Below, piece after piece: positions 24,563-32,733 of a DNA stretch of 64,000 nt. The stretch comes from CAYLSV01 sp964386435 (GTDB taxonomy: Bacteria; Planctomycetota; Phycisphaerae; Tepidisphaerales; Tepidisphaeraceae): NCBI GenBank assembly GCA_964386435.1, contig CAYLSV010000004.1:21637-85636 (forward strand), read 5' to 3'. Both the position numbers and the translations under genes were made by a program. The notes below the pieces were generated by a model, which worked only from the letters and a program-made list of their open reading frames with translations, was not told where the DNA came from and ran no database searches. Position 1 is the first letter of the stretch. Every line of letters starts with the position of its first letter.

Positions 24563-25798
24563 TCAGATTGTCAGTTGATGGCCCATGCGGTCGCGCTTCG
24601 TCTCCAGGTAGCGGCGGTTGAACGTGCCGGGCTCCGTGGCGACCGGGATCTGCTCGGTGATTTCGAGGCCGAAGCCGTCGATGCCATGGATTTTTTTGGG
24701 GTTGTTGGTCAGGATGCGCAGCTTGCGCAGGCCCAAATCGCGGAGGATTTGGCTGCCGATGCCGTAGTCGCGTTTGTCGGCCGGGAGGCCGAGGCGTTCG
24801 TTGGCCTCGATTGTGTCGAGGCCTTGCTCCTGAAGTTCGTAGGCCTTGAGTTTGTTCAGCAAACCGATGCCGCGGCCCTCTTGGCGGAGGTAGAGGACGA
24901 CGCCGTGGCCTTCGTCCTCGATCCGGGTCATGGCGGCGTCGAGTTGGGGGCCGCAGTCGCAGCGTTGGCTGCCGAAGATGTCGCCGGTGAGGCACTCGCT
25001 GTGCACCCGCACCAGCGTTGGCTCCTCGACGTCCGCCGCCGTGCCGTCGGGGCCGTACTCGCCCAAACCGCCCTTGCAGATCGCGAGGTGCGGCTGCGAA
25101 TCGACCTCCGTCTCGTAGGCGAACAGCCGGAACTCGCCCCACCGCGTCGGCAGATCGACCGCGCTCACCCGCCGCACCAGCGAGTCGCGCTTGAGCCGGT
25201 ACTCGATAAGCTGGGCGACGCTGCACATGAGCATCTGGTGCTTCTGGCAGAACGCCTCCAGCTCCGGCCGGCGGGCCATGGAGCCGTCGTCGTTCATGAT
25301 CTCGCAAATCACGCCCGCCGGCCTCAGCCCGGCGAGGCGGGCGAGGTCGACGCTGCCCTCGGTCTGCCCGGCGCGGACGAGGGTGCCGCCCTTGTTGCTC
25401 CGCAGCGGGAAGATGTGGCCCGGCCGGCGGAGGTCGCGGGGGTCGGCGTCGGGGTTGATCGCCACCTGGATCGTGCGGCTGCGGTCGTGGGCGCTCACGC
25501 CGGTGGTCACGCCGAACTTCGGGTCGGCGTCGACGCTGACGGTGAACGCGGTGCCCAGCTCGGCCGTGTTGGCCTCGGCCTGGGGCAGCAGTTGCAGCCG
25601 GTCGCATGCCTCACCGGTGAGGGCCAGACAGACCAAACCGCGGGCCTCGCGGACCATGAAGTTGATGGCCTCGGGCGTGGCGAACTCCGCGGCACAGACC
25701 AGATCGCCCTCGTTCTCGCGGTCTTCGTCGTCGACCAGCACGACCATCCGCCCCGCCCGCAGCTCGTTCAGCACGTCGTCGATCGGGGCCAGCGGCAT
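24563..25798 (-). CDS. ribBA: Bifunctional 3,4-dihydroxy-2-butanone 4-phosphate synthase / GTP cyclohydrolase II
   Basis: Supplies both precursors of riboflavin. RibB domain (about 1-200): VLVDDEDRENEGDLVCAAEF, the acidic active-site loop, and HIFPLRSNKGGTL. RibA domain (about 205-400): VRVHSECLTGDIFGSQRCDC with the three zinc cysteines, LYLRQEGRGIGLLNKLKAY, and RILTNNPKKIHGI. 411 residues is normal for the fusion. Only 47 bp separate its start from the divergent membrane gene, too short for an FMN riboswitch. No other rib genes are in the window. Confidence 0.97.
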   Translation of the reverse strand: MPLAPIDDVLNELRAGRMVVLVDDEDRENEGDLVCAAEFATPEAINFMVREARGLVCLALTGEACDRLQLLPQAEANTAELGTAFTVSVDADPKFGVTTGVSAHDRSRTIQVAINPDADPRDLRRPGHIFPLRSNKGGTLVRAGQTEGSVDLARLAGLRPAGVICEIMNDDGSMARRPELEAFCQKHQMLMCSVAQLIEYRLKRDSLVRRVSAVDLPTRWGEFRLFAYETEVDSQPHLAICKGGLGEYGPDGTAADVEEPTLVRVHSECLTGDIFGSQRCDCGPQLDAAMTRIEDEGHGVVLYLRQEGRGIGLLNKLKAYELQEQGLDTIEANERLGLPADKRDYGIGSQILRDLGLRKLRILTNNPKKIHGIDGFGLEITEQIPVATEPGTFNRRYLETKRDRMGHQLTI

Positions 25799-25845
25799 GG
25801 GGAATGATATGCCGACCGGCGGCCCGGCCTTTGCAGGTGCTTGGC

Positions 25846-26298
25846 GTGACCCAACCCCCGCCCGCCGAGCCTGATCCGTCGCACGTCCACACCGAGGAGG
25901 ACGTGCCCAACCGCGTCAAGGAGCTGCCGACGAACAAGGGGCTGATCAACGTCCTGGCCGGCGTCGCCGTGCTGTTGGGGGCGCTGGCGCTGGTCGTCGG
26001 CCTCGGGTTCGAGCTGGAGATCATCGGCTTGTTGCTCGCGTTGGTGACGTTGCTGGCCGGCATCACGCTGATTTTCATGGCCCTCGGCGACGAGCGGGCC
26101 GGGGCGGCGCTGCCGATCTGCGCGGCCGTTGTGGGCCTTGTCTGCACGCTGGTGATTTTGTTCGCGATGAGCGTCGACGAGGATCAGGAGGGCGACCCCG
26201 ATTTGCTGGATGCGACCACCGCGCCGCTGATCACGCCGGACGTCGAACCGGGTGAGGCGTTCGATGGCGACGCGGATCTGGGCGACGTGGACGACTAG
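25846..26298 (+). CDS. Small membrane protein
   Basis: About 150 residues, divergent from ribBA. The start is taken as the GTG at 25846 (MTQPPPAEPDPSHVHTEEDV), with AGGTG upstream; an ATG at 25804 is in frame. A Pro/Glu-rich N-terminus is followed by three hydrophobic segments (LINVLAGVAVLLGALALVVG; the next covering EIIGLLLALVTLLAGITLIF; and AALPICAAVVGLVCTLVILF), then an acidic tail. No family recognised. It may be a DUF4190-like small membrane protein by general pattern only. Confidence 0.65.
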   Translation: MTQPPPAEPDPSHVHTEEDVPNRVKELPTNKGLINVLAGVAVLLGALALVVGLGFELEIIGLLLALVTLLAGITLIFMALGDERAGAALPICAAVVGLVCTLVILFAMSVDEDQEGDPDLLDATTAPLITPDVEPGEAFDGDADLGDVDD

Positions 26299-26317
26299 AA
26301 AGAAGCCGCGCTTTCCA

Positions 26318-26596
26318 TCACCCGCCGCCGAGCTTTTGGAAGCTTGTGACGTCGTAGCCCGTCTCGCGGACCACCCCCACCAGCCGCGGCACCTCGGCCT
26401 GGGTCGGGTCGTACACGACCGACACGATGCCGCTGTTAAAGTCGATCTCCGGCTCCCGCACCCCCGGCACCGCCGACAACGCGGCGGCGAGCTTCTCCTC
26501 ACACCGGTGGCAGTGCAGTCCGCTGACCCGCAGCTGCAGCATCGCGTCGTCGTCGTGAGCGTCCGGGGCCGGCACGTTGGAAGGGGAAGCCGTCAT
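26318..26596 (-). CDS. Heavy-metal-associated (HMA) domain protein, CopZ-like
   Basis: A 92-residue protein beginning MTASPSNVPAPDAHDDDAML, with AAGGAG well placed upstream. The HMA fold is clear: MLQLRVSGLHCHRCEEKLAA with CxxC, then VPGVREPEIDFNSGIVSVVY and LVGVVRETGYDVTSF. It probably binds Cu(I) or another soft metal as a chaperone or sensor. The linker of about 18 polar residues before the domain contains His and Asp. It is not next to a metal ATPase in this window. Its promoter region faces the sigma-54 element. Confidence 0.88.
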   Translation of the reverse strand: MTASPSNVPAPDAHDDDAMLQLRVSGLHCHRCEEKLAAALSAVPGVREPEIDFNSGIVSVVYDPTQAEVPRLVGVVRETGYDVTSFQKLGGG

Positions 26597-26871
26597 CGTG
26601 GACTCCTTGGCCGGTGCAGGGTGCGGGAAAAGCGCTCCGTCGGGCGCGGCAGGTTCGCAAGCCGCGCCACACTCAAACTTAACCCCAACGCCACAGTTCG
26701 ACAACCCTCGCCACCCCCGACAGAGTGACGCAATTACCACGACACGCAGCGTCGGGGCGACACACCGCAACCGGGTAACGCAGCCCGATCGCCCTCCGAG
26801 ATGACGCGCCGAGGGCCTATTTTCGGGCCGCGGAGGCTGCACCGTGTAAAAAGTCGTTGCGGGCGGCGTTC

Positions 26872-26887
26872 TGGCACGACTGCTGCA
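26872..26887 (+). promoter_or_regulatory. Sigma-54-type -24/-12 promoter
   Basis: TGGCACGACTGCTGCA matches the sigma-54 consensus TGGCACG-N4-TTGCA at all but one base, with GG at 26873-26874 and GC at 26885-26886 (11 bases between the GG and GC pairs, i.e. the standard spacing). The predicted start of transcription is about 26897-26899. It lies in a 523-bp gap (26597-27119) and points at a two-hairpin element ending in a terminator. An enhancer-binding protein would be required; none is identified here. Confidence 0.6.
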
Positions 26888-26897
26888 CCCCCTAGCT

Positions 26898-26988
26898 CGA
26901 CTGCCCGCGTTTCGGTCCTTTCCCCTGACCCCCACCCCGGACCGAAACGACCCCTGACCGCCGCCCTCACCCCGGGGCGGCGGTTTTT
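26898..26988 (+). ncRNA. Candidate small RNA with C-rich loop, about 90 nt
   Basis: Starting just after the sigma-54-type promoter, the sequence folds into an 11-bp perfect stem CGTTTCGGTCC (26908-26918) with GGACCGAAACG (26939-26949) around a 20-base C-rich loop, followed by an intrinsic terminator (26958-26988). The 9-mer CCCCTGACC occurs twice, in the loop (26922-26930) and in the linker running into the terminator (26951-26959). C-rich unpaired motifs are a common way for bacterial small RNAs to pair with Shine-Dalgarno sequences. No open reading frame is evident inside. It could instead be a leader of the LOG gene, but the terminator comes before that gene. Confidence 0.5.
26958..26988 (+). 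terminator. Intrinsic terminator
   Basis: Perfect 9-bp GC stem CCGCCGCCC (26958-26966) with GGGCGGCGG (26975-26983) around an 8-base loop, followed by TTTTT (26984-26988). It ends the candidate small RNA before the LOG-family gene. Confidence 0.85.
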
Positions 26989-27119
26989 GGTTGCGCGCAA
27001 GGTGGGTTGCGTGATCTATTCTGAGGTAACCGTGGAGCTTGCTACGCAGCTATCCCGGAATAGCTCGCGGGAGTGATTTGCGGGTTTCGCCGTCGTGCCG
27101 ATTCTGGCATCTTACCGCT

Positions 27120-27962
27120 GTGGCCAGCCGTGACCCTTTTGCCGTTTCCACCGTCTCGACCGATCCCGCCGACCCGCGTGCCGCGGGGGTGAGCGCGCCG
27201 CCGCGGGGTGACGCGTGGCGGGTCTTCAAGATCATGGCCGAGTTCGTGGAAGGGTTTGAGACGCTGGCCGATTTGGGGCCGGCGGTGAGCATCTTCGGCA
27301 GCGCGCGGACCAAGCCCGACCACCGCGAGTACGAGGCGGCGGTGGCATGTGCGGCCCACTGCGTGAAGCTGCAGCAGGCCGTTATCACCGGCGGCGGCCC
27401 CGGCATCATGGAGGCCGGCAACCGAGGCGCGTTCGACGCCGGCGGCATTAGCGTCGGCCTGAACATCAAGCTGCCGCACGAGCAGACGGGCAACCCGTAC
27501 CAGACCATTGGCATCGACTTCGACTACTTTTACGCCCGCAAGGTCTGCTTCGTGAAGTACAGCCGCGGCTTCGTCTGCTTCCCCGGCGGATTCGGGACGC
27601 TCGACGAATTCTTCGAGACGCTGACGCTGATCCAGACGCTGAAGGTCGAGCCGTTCCCGGTGGTGCTGTGGGGCACGCACTATTGGGGCGGCCTGGTGGA
27701 GTGGATGAAGAAGACGCTGCCGCCGGGTTATTGCGACGGCGAGGACATTGACATCTTCCGCCTGACCGACGACCCGATCGAGGCCGCCGAGTGGGCCAGC
27801 GGCCCGCGGTGGTGGCAGCCGGAAGACGAAAGCCTGCGCGACGCCGCCCTCGGCACGGTGGCCAACCCCCTCGCCGCCACCGCCGAAGGCACCCGCCGCG
27901 GCAACCCGATCCACCCCTCCCAAGGCGGCCCCACCCCACCCGAGGCCAAGCCGCAGCAGTGA
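27120..27962 (+). CDS. LOG-family protein (TIGR00730 type, nucleotide 5'-monophosphate phosphoribohydrolase-like)
   Basis: LOG enzymes cleave ribose 5-phosphate from (cytokinin) nucleotides. The protein (about 280 residues from the GTG at 27120; the frame is open to 27039) has the Rossmann start VSIFGSARTKPDHREYEAA, the VITGGGPGIMEAGNRGAF motif with the conserved Glu, and the signature CFPGGFGTLDEFFETLTLIQ. These are the substrate-binding residues of the family, formerly annotated as lysine decarboxylase. The C-terminal 40 residues are Pro-rich. It lies downstream of the small RNA and its terminator. Confidence 0.9.
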   Translation: MASRDPFAVSTVSTDPADPRAAGVSAPPRGDAWRVFKIMAEFVEGFETLADLGPAVSIFGSARTKPDHREYEAAVACAAHCVKLQQAVITGGGPGIMEAGNRGAFDAGGISVGLNIKLPHEQTGNPYQTIGIDFDYFYARKVCFVKYSRGFVCFPGGFGTLDEFFETLTLIQTLKVEPFPVVLWGTHYWGGLVEWMKKTLPPGYCDGEDIDIFRLTDDPIEAAEWASGPRWWQPEDESLRDAALGTVANPLAATAEGTRRGNPIHPSQGGPTPPEAKPQQ

Positions 27963-27969
27963 GCAAAAG

Positions 27970-28767
27970 TCAGAGGACGCCCGCCAGCCGCGCCGCCACC
28001 CAGGCGGCGTCGTCCTCATTCAGCGGCGGCGTCAACGGGCGGCGGTAATCGCTGGGCCGCATGCGGGAAACCTCGCGCACCCGCTCCACCAGCGGGCCAA
28101 GCATTAGCGGCACATCGGCGTCGGCGGGCCGCAGTGGGATGGGGAGGTTGGCCAACGGCTCGCGCAGCGGCATCGGGTAAAGCTGCCACGTCGGGCGCGG
28201 GTGGTGTCGGTGGATCGCGGCGACGTAAGTCGCCTCGGCCTCGGCGTGGGCGGCCAGCGCCGGCGGCAAGGTGCGGCGGCCTTGGCGCGTGAGGTCGATC
28301 TCGACGAAGTTCACGCCGCCCGCGTGGCACTCCTCCCGTTTGGACAGATACTGGTTACGGCCGTCGCCGGCACGTTTGTTGGTCGGGCTGACGAACTCGA
28401 TGACCGTGATCACCTTGTCCCCGGGGACGGTGCGGATCTCAAGGTAAGGCTGCGTCTCTGGCTCGTCGCCGACCTCCACCGCCGGCCGTGTCAGCAACGC
28501 CGTTCCCGCCGGTGCCACCAGCGTCGCGGTGCCGCCGGCATCATCGGCCGGCTCTTCCAGCGTCACGACGTCGGGCTTAATGAACCGGATGTCCCCCTGC
28601 GGGTCTTCAAGGATCAGCCGGCGCTCGACGCGGGTTCGCAACTCGGTATCGCCGAGTTGTTGATCAATCTGAATGCCGGCCTCGCTGGCTAGGTAGTGGT
28701 GAACGTGGTCCCACTCCAGTTCGAGGAACGGGTCCATGCCGGGGAAGGGGTTCTTGAGCGCCGCCAT
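27970..28767 (-). CDS. DUF4058 family protein (first of a tandem pair)
   Basis: A 265-residue protein with the family start NPFPGMDPFLELEWDHVHHY. Further in it has KPDVVTLEEP and KVITVIEFVSPTNKRAGDGR. The PDV plus E-x-V-S-P-x-N-K arrangement looks like a PD-(D/E)XK nuclease core of the Uma2 sort, but no activity is known to me for DUF4058. It is a close paralogue of the next gene and reads the same way. The family is often multiplied in planctomycetes and cyanobacteria. Confidence 0.85.
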   Translation of the reverse strand: MAALKNPFPGMDPFLELEWDHVHHYLASEAGIQIDQQLGDTELRTRVERRLILEDPQGDIRFIKPDVVTLEEPADDAGGTATLVAPAGTALLTRPAVEVGDEPETQPYLEIRTVPGDKVITVIEFVSPTNKRAGDGRNQYLSKREECHAGGVNFVEIDLTRQGRRTLPPALAAHAEAEATYVAAIHRHHPRPTWQLYPMPLREPLANLPIPLRPADADVPLMLGPLVERVREVSRMRPSDYRRPLTPPLNEDDAAWVAARLAGVL

Positions 28768-28798
28768 CGCGTCATCATCGTAGCGGAAGCGGCGGTGA

Positions 28799-29596
28799 TC
28801 AGACGACGCCGGCCAGTTGCCGGGCGACCCAGGCGGCGTCGTCGTCGCTCAGCGGCGGGTCGAGCGGCTGTTGATATTCCTGCGGGCTCATGAGGGCGGA
28901 ATCGCGGACCTCGTTGACGATCGGGCCGAGCAGCAGTGGCACGTCGGCGTCCTCGGGACGCAGCGGGATGGCGAGGTTGGCCAGTGGCTGCCGCAGCGGC
29001 ATGGGGTAGAGTTGCCAGATCCGGCGGGGGTGGTGGCGGTGGACGGCGGCGACGTAGGTGGCGTCGGCTTCTGGGCGGTTGGCGACCGGCGGCGGCAGCG
29101 TGCGGCGGCCCTTGCGGGTGAGGTCGATCTCCACGAAGTTCACGCCGCCCGCCTTGCACTCGTCCCGTTTGGCCAGGTACAAATCGCGGCCGCGGCCGGG
29201 CCGCTTGTTGGTCGGGCTGACGAACTCGATGACGGTGATGACCTTGTCGCCCTGCACGCTGCGGATTTCCAGGTAGCTTTGAATCTCCGGGTCGTCCTCC
29301 ACCACGAGGATCGGCGGCGTGAGCACCGCCACATCGGCGGGCGCGGCCAGCACGGCGGTGCCGCCCGTCTCGAACGGCGGTTGCTCCAACGCCACCACGT
29401 CCGGCTGGATCTCCCGGCCATCGCCGTCGCCTTCGTCCACGAGCAGGCGGCGCTCGCTGCGGGCCCGCAGCCCGGTGCCACGCAAGCGTTCGTTGAGCTG
29501 CTTGCGGGCCTCGCTGATGAGCGACACGTGGGTGTCATTCCAATCAAGCTCGAGGAACGGGTCCATGCCGGGGAAGGGGTTGGTGATGGCCGCCAT
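28799..29596 (-). CDS. DUF4058 family protein (second of a tandem pair)
   Basis: Also 265 residues and collinear with its neighbour: NPFPGMDPFLELDWNDTHVS, QPDVVALEQP and KVITVIEFVSPTNKRPGRGR. The middle (CKAGGVNFVEIDLTRKGRRT) and the end are nearly the same as the paralogue, while the first 100 residues differ more. The two are 31 bp apart, arising by tandem duplication. Function unknown. Confidence 0.85.
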   Translation of the reverse strand: MAAITNPFPGMDPFLELDWNDTHVSLISEARKQLNERLRGTGLRARSERRLLVDEGDGDGREIQPDVVALEQPPFETGGTAVLAAPADVAVLTPPILVVEDDPEIQSYLEIRSVQGDKVITVIEFVSPTNKRPGRGRDLYLAKRDECKAGGVNFVEIDLTRKGRRTLPPPVANRPEADATYVAAVHRHHPRRIWQLYPMPLRQPLANLAIPLRPEDADVPLLLGPIVNEVRDSALMSPQEYQQPLDPPLSDDDAAWVARQLAGVV

Positions 29597-29644
29597 CGCG
29601 TCCCGATTCTAGCGGAACGGCTTGTGGGTGCCGATGATGGGGGC

Positions 29645-30550
29645 ATGGGTCCGCCGCGCGTGTCGTTCATCATCTCCGTGAGGAATGCGGCTGAGTATCT
29701 GGCGGCGCAGCTGGAGTCGTTGCGGCGGCAGACGTTTCAGGATTTCGAGGTTGTGCTGTTCGATGACGGGTCGACCGACCACACGGTGGCGCTGGCGGAG
29801 GCGTGGGCGAAGAAGTTCGACGGGCCGACGTTTCGGATCGAGCAGCGGGCGGCGGGAAATTATGTCGACCGATTTAACGAGGCGATCGCCGTGGCGCGGG
29901 GGGAGCTTTTGGCGCGGGCCGATGGCGATGACATCACCCTGCCGACGCGGCTGGAGAGGCAGGTGGCGTTTCTGGATGCCAACCCCGAGGTGGTGGCGGT
30001 GGGGTCGACGATGCTGGAGGTCGATCCGTATGACGTGCCGCTAGGCGAGACGGATCACGCGACGGACCACGACGAGATCGAGCGGCGGCTGCTCTTGGGC
30101 AGCGGATGGTCGATGCCGCACCCGGTGGTGACGATGCGGCGGTCGGCGTGCGAGCAGGTCGGGCTGTACCGGCCGGAAATGAAGGCGGCGGAGGATTTGG
30201 ATTTGTTTCTGCGGCTGGCGATGGTCGGCAAGCTGGCGAACTTGCCGGAGCCGCTGGTGCGGTATCGGCGGCACCTCAAGAGCGTGAACAGCACCCACGT
30301 CGAGCAGCAAAAGCGGGCGATCCGGCAGTCGGTGGACGAGGCGCTGGTGGCCCGCGGCCGTCAGCCGGGGGCGGCGTTGGAGGAGCGGTCGGAGCAGGCG
30401 CCGGCCGACAAGCTGGAGAACTGGGTGTGGAACGCGCTGCGGCACCATCGCCCCGACGCGGCGAAGAAGCACGCCTGGCACCGCCTGAAGCTGCGGCCCA
30501 CGGACAAGCTGTCGTGGAAGCTGCTGGCGTGTGCGGTGCGCGGGAAGTGA
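29645..30550 (+). CDS. GT2 family glycosyltransferase (first of three)
   Basis: A 301-residue cytoplasmic transferase with a GT-A fold: MGPPRVSFIISVRNAAEYLA at the start, VVLFDDGSTDHTV, and the metal-binding LLARADGDDITLP (DxD). The acceptor side has MKAAEDLDLFLRL, the general-base ED pair. The start ATG at 29645 is taken because the longer upstream frame is antisense to DUF4058. It forms a run with the two following GT2 genes (26 bp and overlapping), so they probably act on the same polysaccharide. Donor and acceptor sugars cannot be told. Confidence 0.92.
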   Translation: MGPPRVSFIISVRNAAEYLAAQLESLRRQTFQDFEVVLFDDGSTDHTVALAEAWAKKFDGPTFRIEQRAAGNYVDRFNEAIAVARGELLARADGDDITLPTRLERQVAFLDANPEVVAVGSTMLEVDPYDVPLGETDHATDHDEIERRLLLGSGWSMPHPVVTMRRSACEQVGLYRPEMKAAEDLDLFLRLAMVGKLANLPEPLVRYRRHLKSVNSTHVEQQKRAIRQSVDEALVARGRQPGAALEERSEQAPADKLENWVWNALRHHRPDAAKKHAWHRLKLRPTDKLSWKLLACAVRGK

Positions 30551-30576
30551 TCGTTGCCGACGTTTGGGCCGATAGG

Positions 30577-31503
30577 ATGGGCAGCGTGCCGCGGGTGAGC
30601 GTCATCATGGCCGTCTACAACGCCGGGCCGTTCCTCACGGCGGCCGTGGAGTCGGTGCTGCGCCAATCGTTCCTGGACTTCGAGCTGATCGTCGCCGACG
30701 ACGGCTCGACGGACGGCAGCGGCACAGTGCTGGAACAATTCGCCGCCGACGACCACCGCATCCGGCTCGTGCGGCAGCAGAACCTCGGCCACGCCCCGAC
30801 GCTGAACAAGCTCGCCGGCATGGCGACCGGCGAGTTCTTGGCTCGCATGGACGCCGACGATGTATGCCTGCCGGACCGGTTCGAGCGGCAGGTGGCGTTG
30901 CTCGACGATCAACCGGCCGTGGGCGTGCTCGGCGGGTTCTACGAGATCATCGATCACGCCGGCCGGCCGTTGCGGGTCATGGAGCAGCCGACGGCCGACG
31001 CCGATTTGCAGGAAATCTGCCTCACCGGGCGGGTGCCCATCTGTCATCCGTTGGTGATGATGCGGCGGAACCTCTTCGAGCAGGTCGGCGGCTACCGGCC
31101 CGACCTCGACCCGGCGGAGGACCTCGACCTCTGGCTGCGCATGGGCGAAATCAGCGAGCTGGCGTGCCTCGACCAAGTGCTGCTGCGGTACCGGATGCAC
31201 GACAAAAGCCTCAGCGAGGCGGCCGGCGAAAAGCAAAGCACGAACATGAAAATCGCCGTCGAAGAAGCCTGGCGACGCCGCGGGGTTGAGGGGCGCTACG
31301 AGTTCCTCGGGGGCTCTTGGCGGCCCGGCACGGACGCGGCGAGCCGGATGAAGTACGCCCTGCAGTACGGCTGGTGGGCTTTGCAAAGCGGCCACCGCCG
31401 CACCGCGTGGAGCTACGGCTGGCAGGCCGCCCGCACCATCCCCTGCCGCCGCGACGGATGGAAGCTGATGGCGTGCGCGCTTTTGAACAAAGGGGCGGCG
31501 TGA
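30577..31503 (+). CDS. GT2 family glycosyltransferase (second of three)
   Basis: 308 residues, starting MGSVPRVSVIMAVYNAGPFL. The GT-A motifs are LIVADDGSTDGSGTVLEQ, FLARMDADDVCLPDRFERQ (DxD) and LDPAEDLDLWLRMGEIS. It is similar to the previous gene in motif order and in its C-terminal alpha-helical tail (YGWWALQSGHRRTAWSYGW), suggesting tandem duplication followed by divergence. Its stop overlaps the start of the next gene (TGATG). Confidence 0.92.
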   Translation: MGSVPRVSVIMAVYNAGPFLTAAVESVLRQSFLDFELIVADDGSTDGSGTVLEQFAADDHRIRLVRQQNLGHAPTLNKLAGMATGEFLARMDADDVCLPDRFERQVALLDDQPAVGVLGGFYEIIDHAGRPLRVMEQPTADADLQEICLTGRVPICHPLVMMRRNLFEQVGGYRPDLDPAEDLDLWLRMGEISELACLDQVLLRYRMHDKSLSEAAGEKQSTNMKIAVEEAWRRRGVEGRYEFLGGSWRPGTDAASRMKYALQYGWWALQSGHRRTAWSYGWQAARTIPCRRDGWKLMACALLNKGAA

Positions 31504-32564
31504 TGGCCCGCGTGTCGTGCGTCATCCCGATGAAGGACTGCGCGGCGTTCGTCGCCGAGACGCTGCGGGCGCTGCTGGGGCAGACCCACGACAACCTCCA
31601 GATCATCGTCGTCGACGACGGCTCAACCGATGACTCGCCTGACATCGTGCGGCAGATCATCGCCGATCACCCCCGCGGCGGCTGCATCGAGATGATCGCC
31701 GGGCCACGAGAGGGCATTGCCCCGGCGTTGATGGCCGGGCTGGCGCGTTGTGACGGCGACTACTGGTGCCGCTGCGACGCTGACGATGTGTATGAACCCG
31801 CCTACCGGCTGGCCCGGCAGGTGGTGTTTTTGGAGGAACGCGGCGAGTTCGACGCCGTGTGCGGCGTGCACCGGATCGTCGGGGCGGGCGACGCGTTCAT
31901 CACCGACTGGCCGATGGCGGCCGAGGCGGGCGAGATCACGGACGAACTGCGCGGCGGCACGGGGCGGACGCACTTGTGCACGTTCCTCATCCGCCTGCCG
32001 CTGGTGAAGCAGCTGGGGTTCCGGCCGTTCTTCAACGGCTGCGAGGACGCCGACTTCCAGCTCCGGCTTGGCGATTCGGGCCGGATCTGGTTCGAAGACG
32101 CCCCGGCGTACGTCTATCGGCTGCACGCCGGCGGGATCACGCAGCAGCAAAAGCTCGGCCGGCGGCTGTGGATGGAGCGGACGCTGCGGGCGTTTCAACT
32201 CGAGCGGCAACAGCACGGCACCGACCCGCTGGATCGCGGCGAGGCCGTGCCGGTGCCGGACGAGGCGGCGCTGTCGAAGCTCGCCGCCGACGCCCCGGCA
32301 GCGGCGCGGCTGGAGGCGCGGGTGCAAACGCTCCTGCTGGGCCGTGGCCACCATCACCGAATGCGGGGCGAGCGGACCGCCGCCCTTGCCGCCACCTGGC
32401 AGGCCATCCGCGCCGGTCCGGGCAACGGTGATGCGTGGCGGCAGCTTTTGTCGACGCTGCTGAAACGCACGCCGCCCCCCGCGGCGTCAGAAAAAGAGAA
32501 GGAAGAGAGAAAAGCCGCTGTCACCGCGGCCGATAATGCTTACGGTGTCGCCCCCCGCTCCTGA
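31503..32564 (+). CDS. GT2 family glycosyltransferase (third of three)
   Basis: 353 residues starting MARVSCVIPMKDCAAFVAET. Motifs: IIVVDDGSTDDSPDIVRQ, YWCRCDADDVYEPAYRLARQ (DxD) and FFNGCEDADFQLRLGD. A C-terminal extension (about 260-353) resembles a TPR-like or helical tail. Translation is coupled to the previous gene by the TGATG overlap. The following 169 bp (32565-32733) before the GT4 gene holds nothing recognisable. Confidence 0.92.
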   Translation: MARVSCVIPMKDCAAFVAETLRALLGQTHDNLQIIVVDDGSTDDSPDIVRQIIADHPRGGCIEMIAGPREGIAPALMAGLARCDGDYWCRCDADDVYEPAYRLARQVVFLEERGEFDAVCGVHRIVGAGDAFITDWPMAAEAGEITDELRGGTGRTHLCTFLIRLPLVKQLGFRPFFNGCEDADFQLRLGDSGRIWFEDAPAYVYRLHAGGITQQQKLGRRLWMERTLRAFQLERQQHGTDPLDRGEAVPVPDEAALSKLAADAPAAARLEARVQTLLLGRGHHHRMRGERTAALAATWQAIRAGPGNGDAWRQLLSTLLKRTPPPAASEKEKEERKAAVTAADNAYGVAPRS

Positions 32565-32733
32565 ACCCATTCCCGACCGCCCCGGCGGCCGACCCGGTTT
32601 GCACTGCAACCGTGGCCGCCGACAGCCGATGAAGGATAAGCACCGCCTCCCCCGCACCTCGGCTTCCCCGCTTCCCCGCTTCTGCCGCACCGCCGCCTCC
32701 GTTGATTCTGAGTAACCTGACCCGACCCCCCCG

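Noticed and set aside
24575..25807. 410-residue plus-strand frame opposite ribBA
   Set aside because: Exact antisense of a well-defined enzyme; composition is of a shadow.
25799..25845. FMN riboswitch before ribBA
   Set aside because: Only 47 bp separate the divergent genes and no RFN element is visible.
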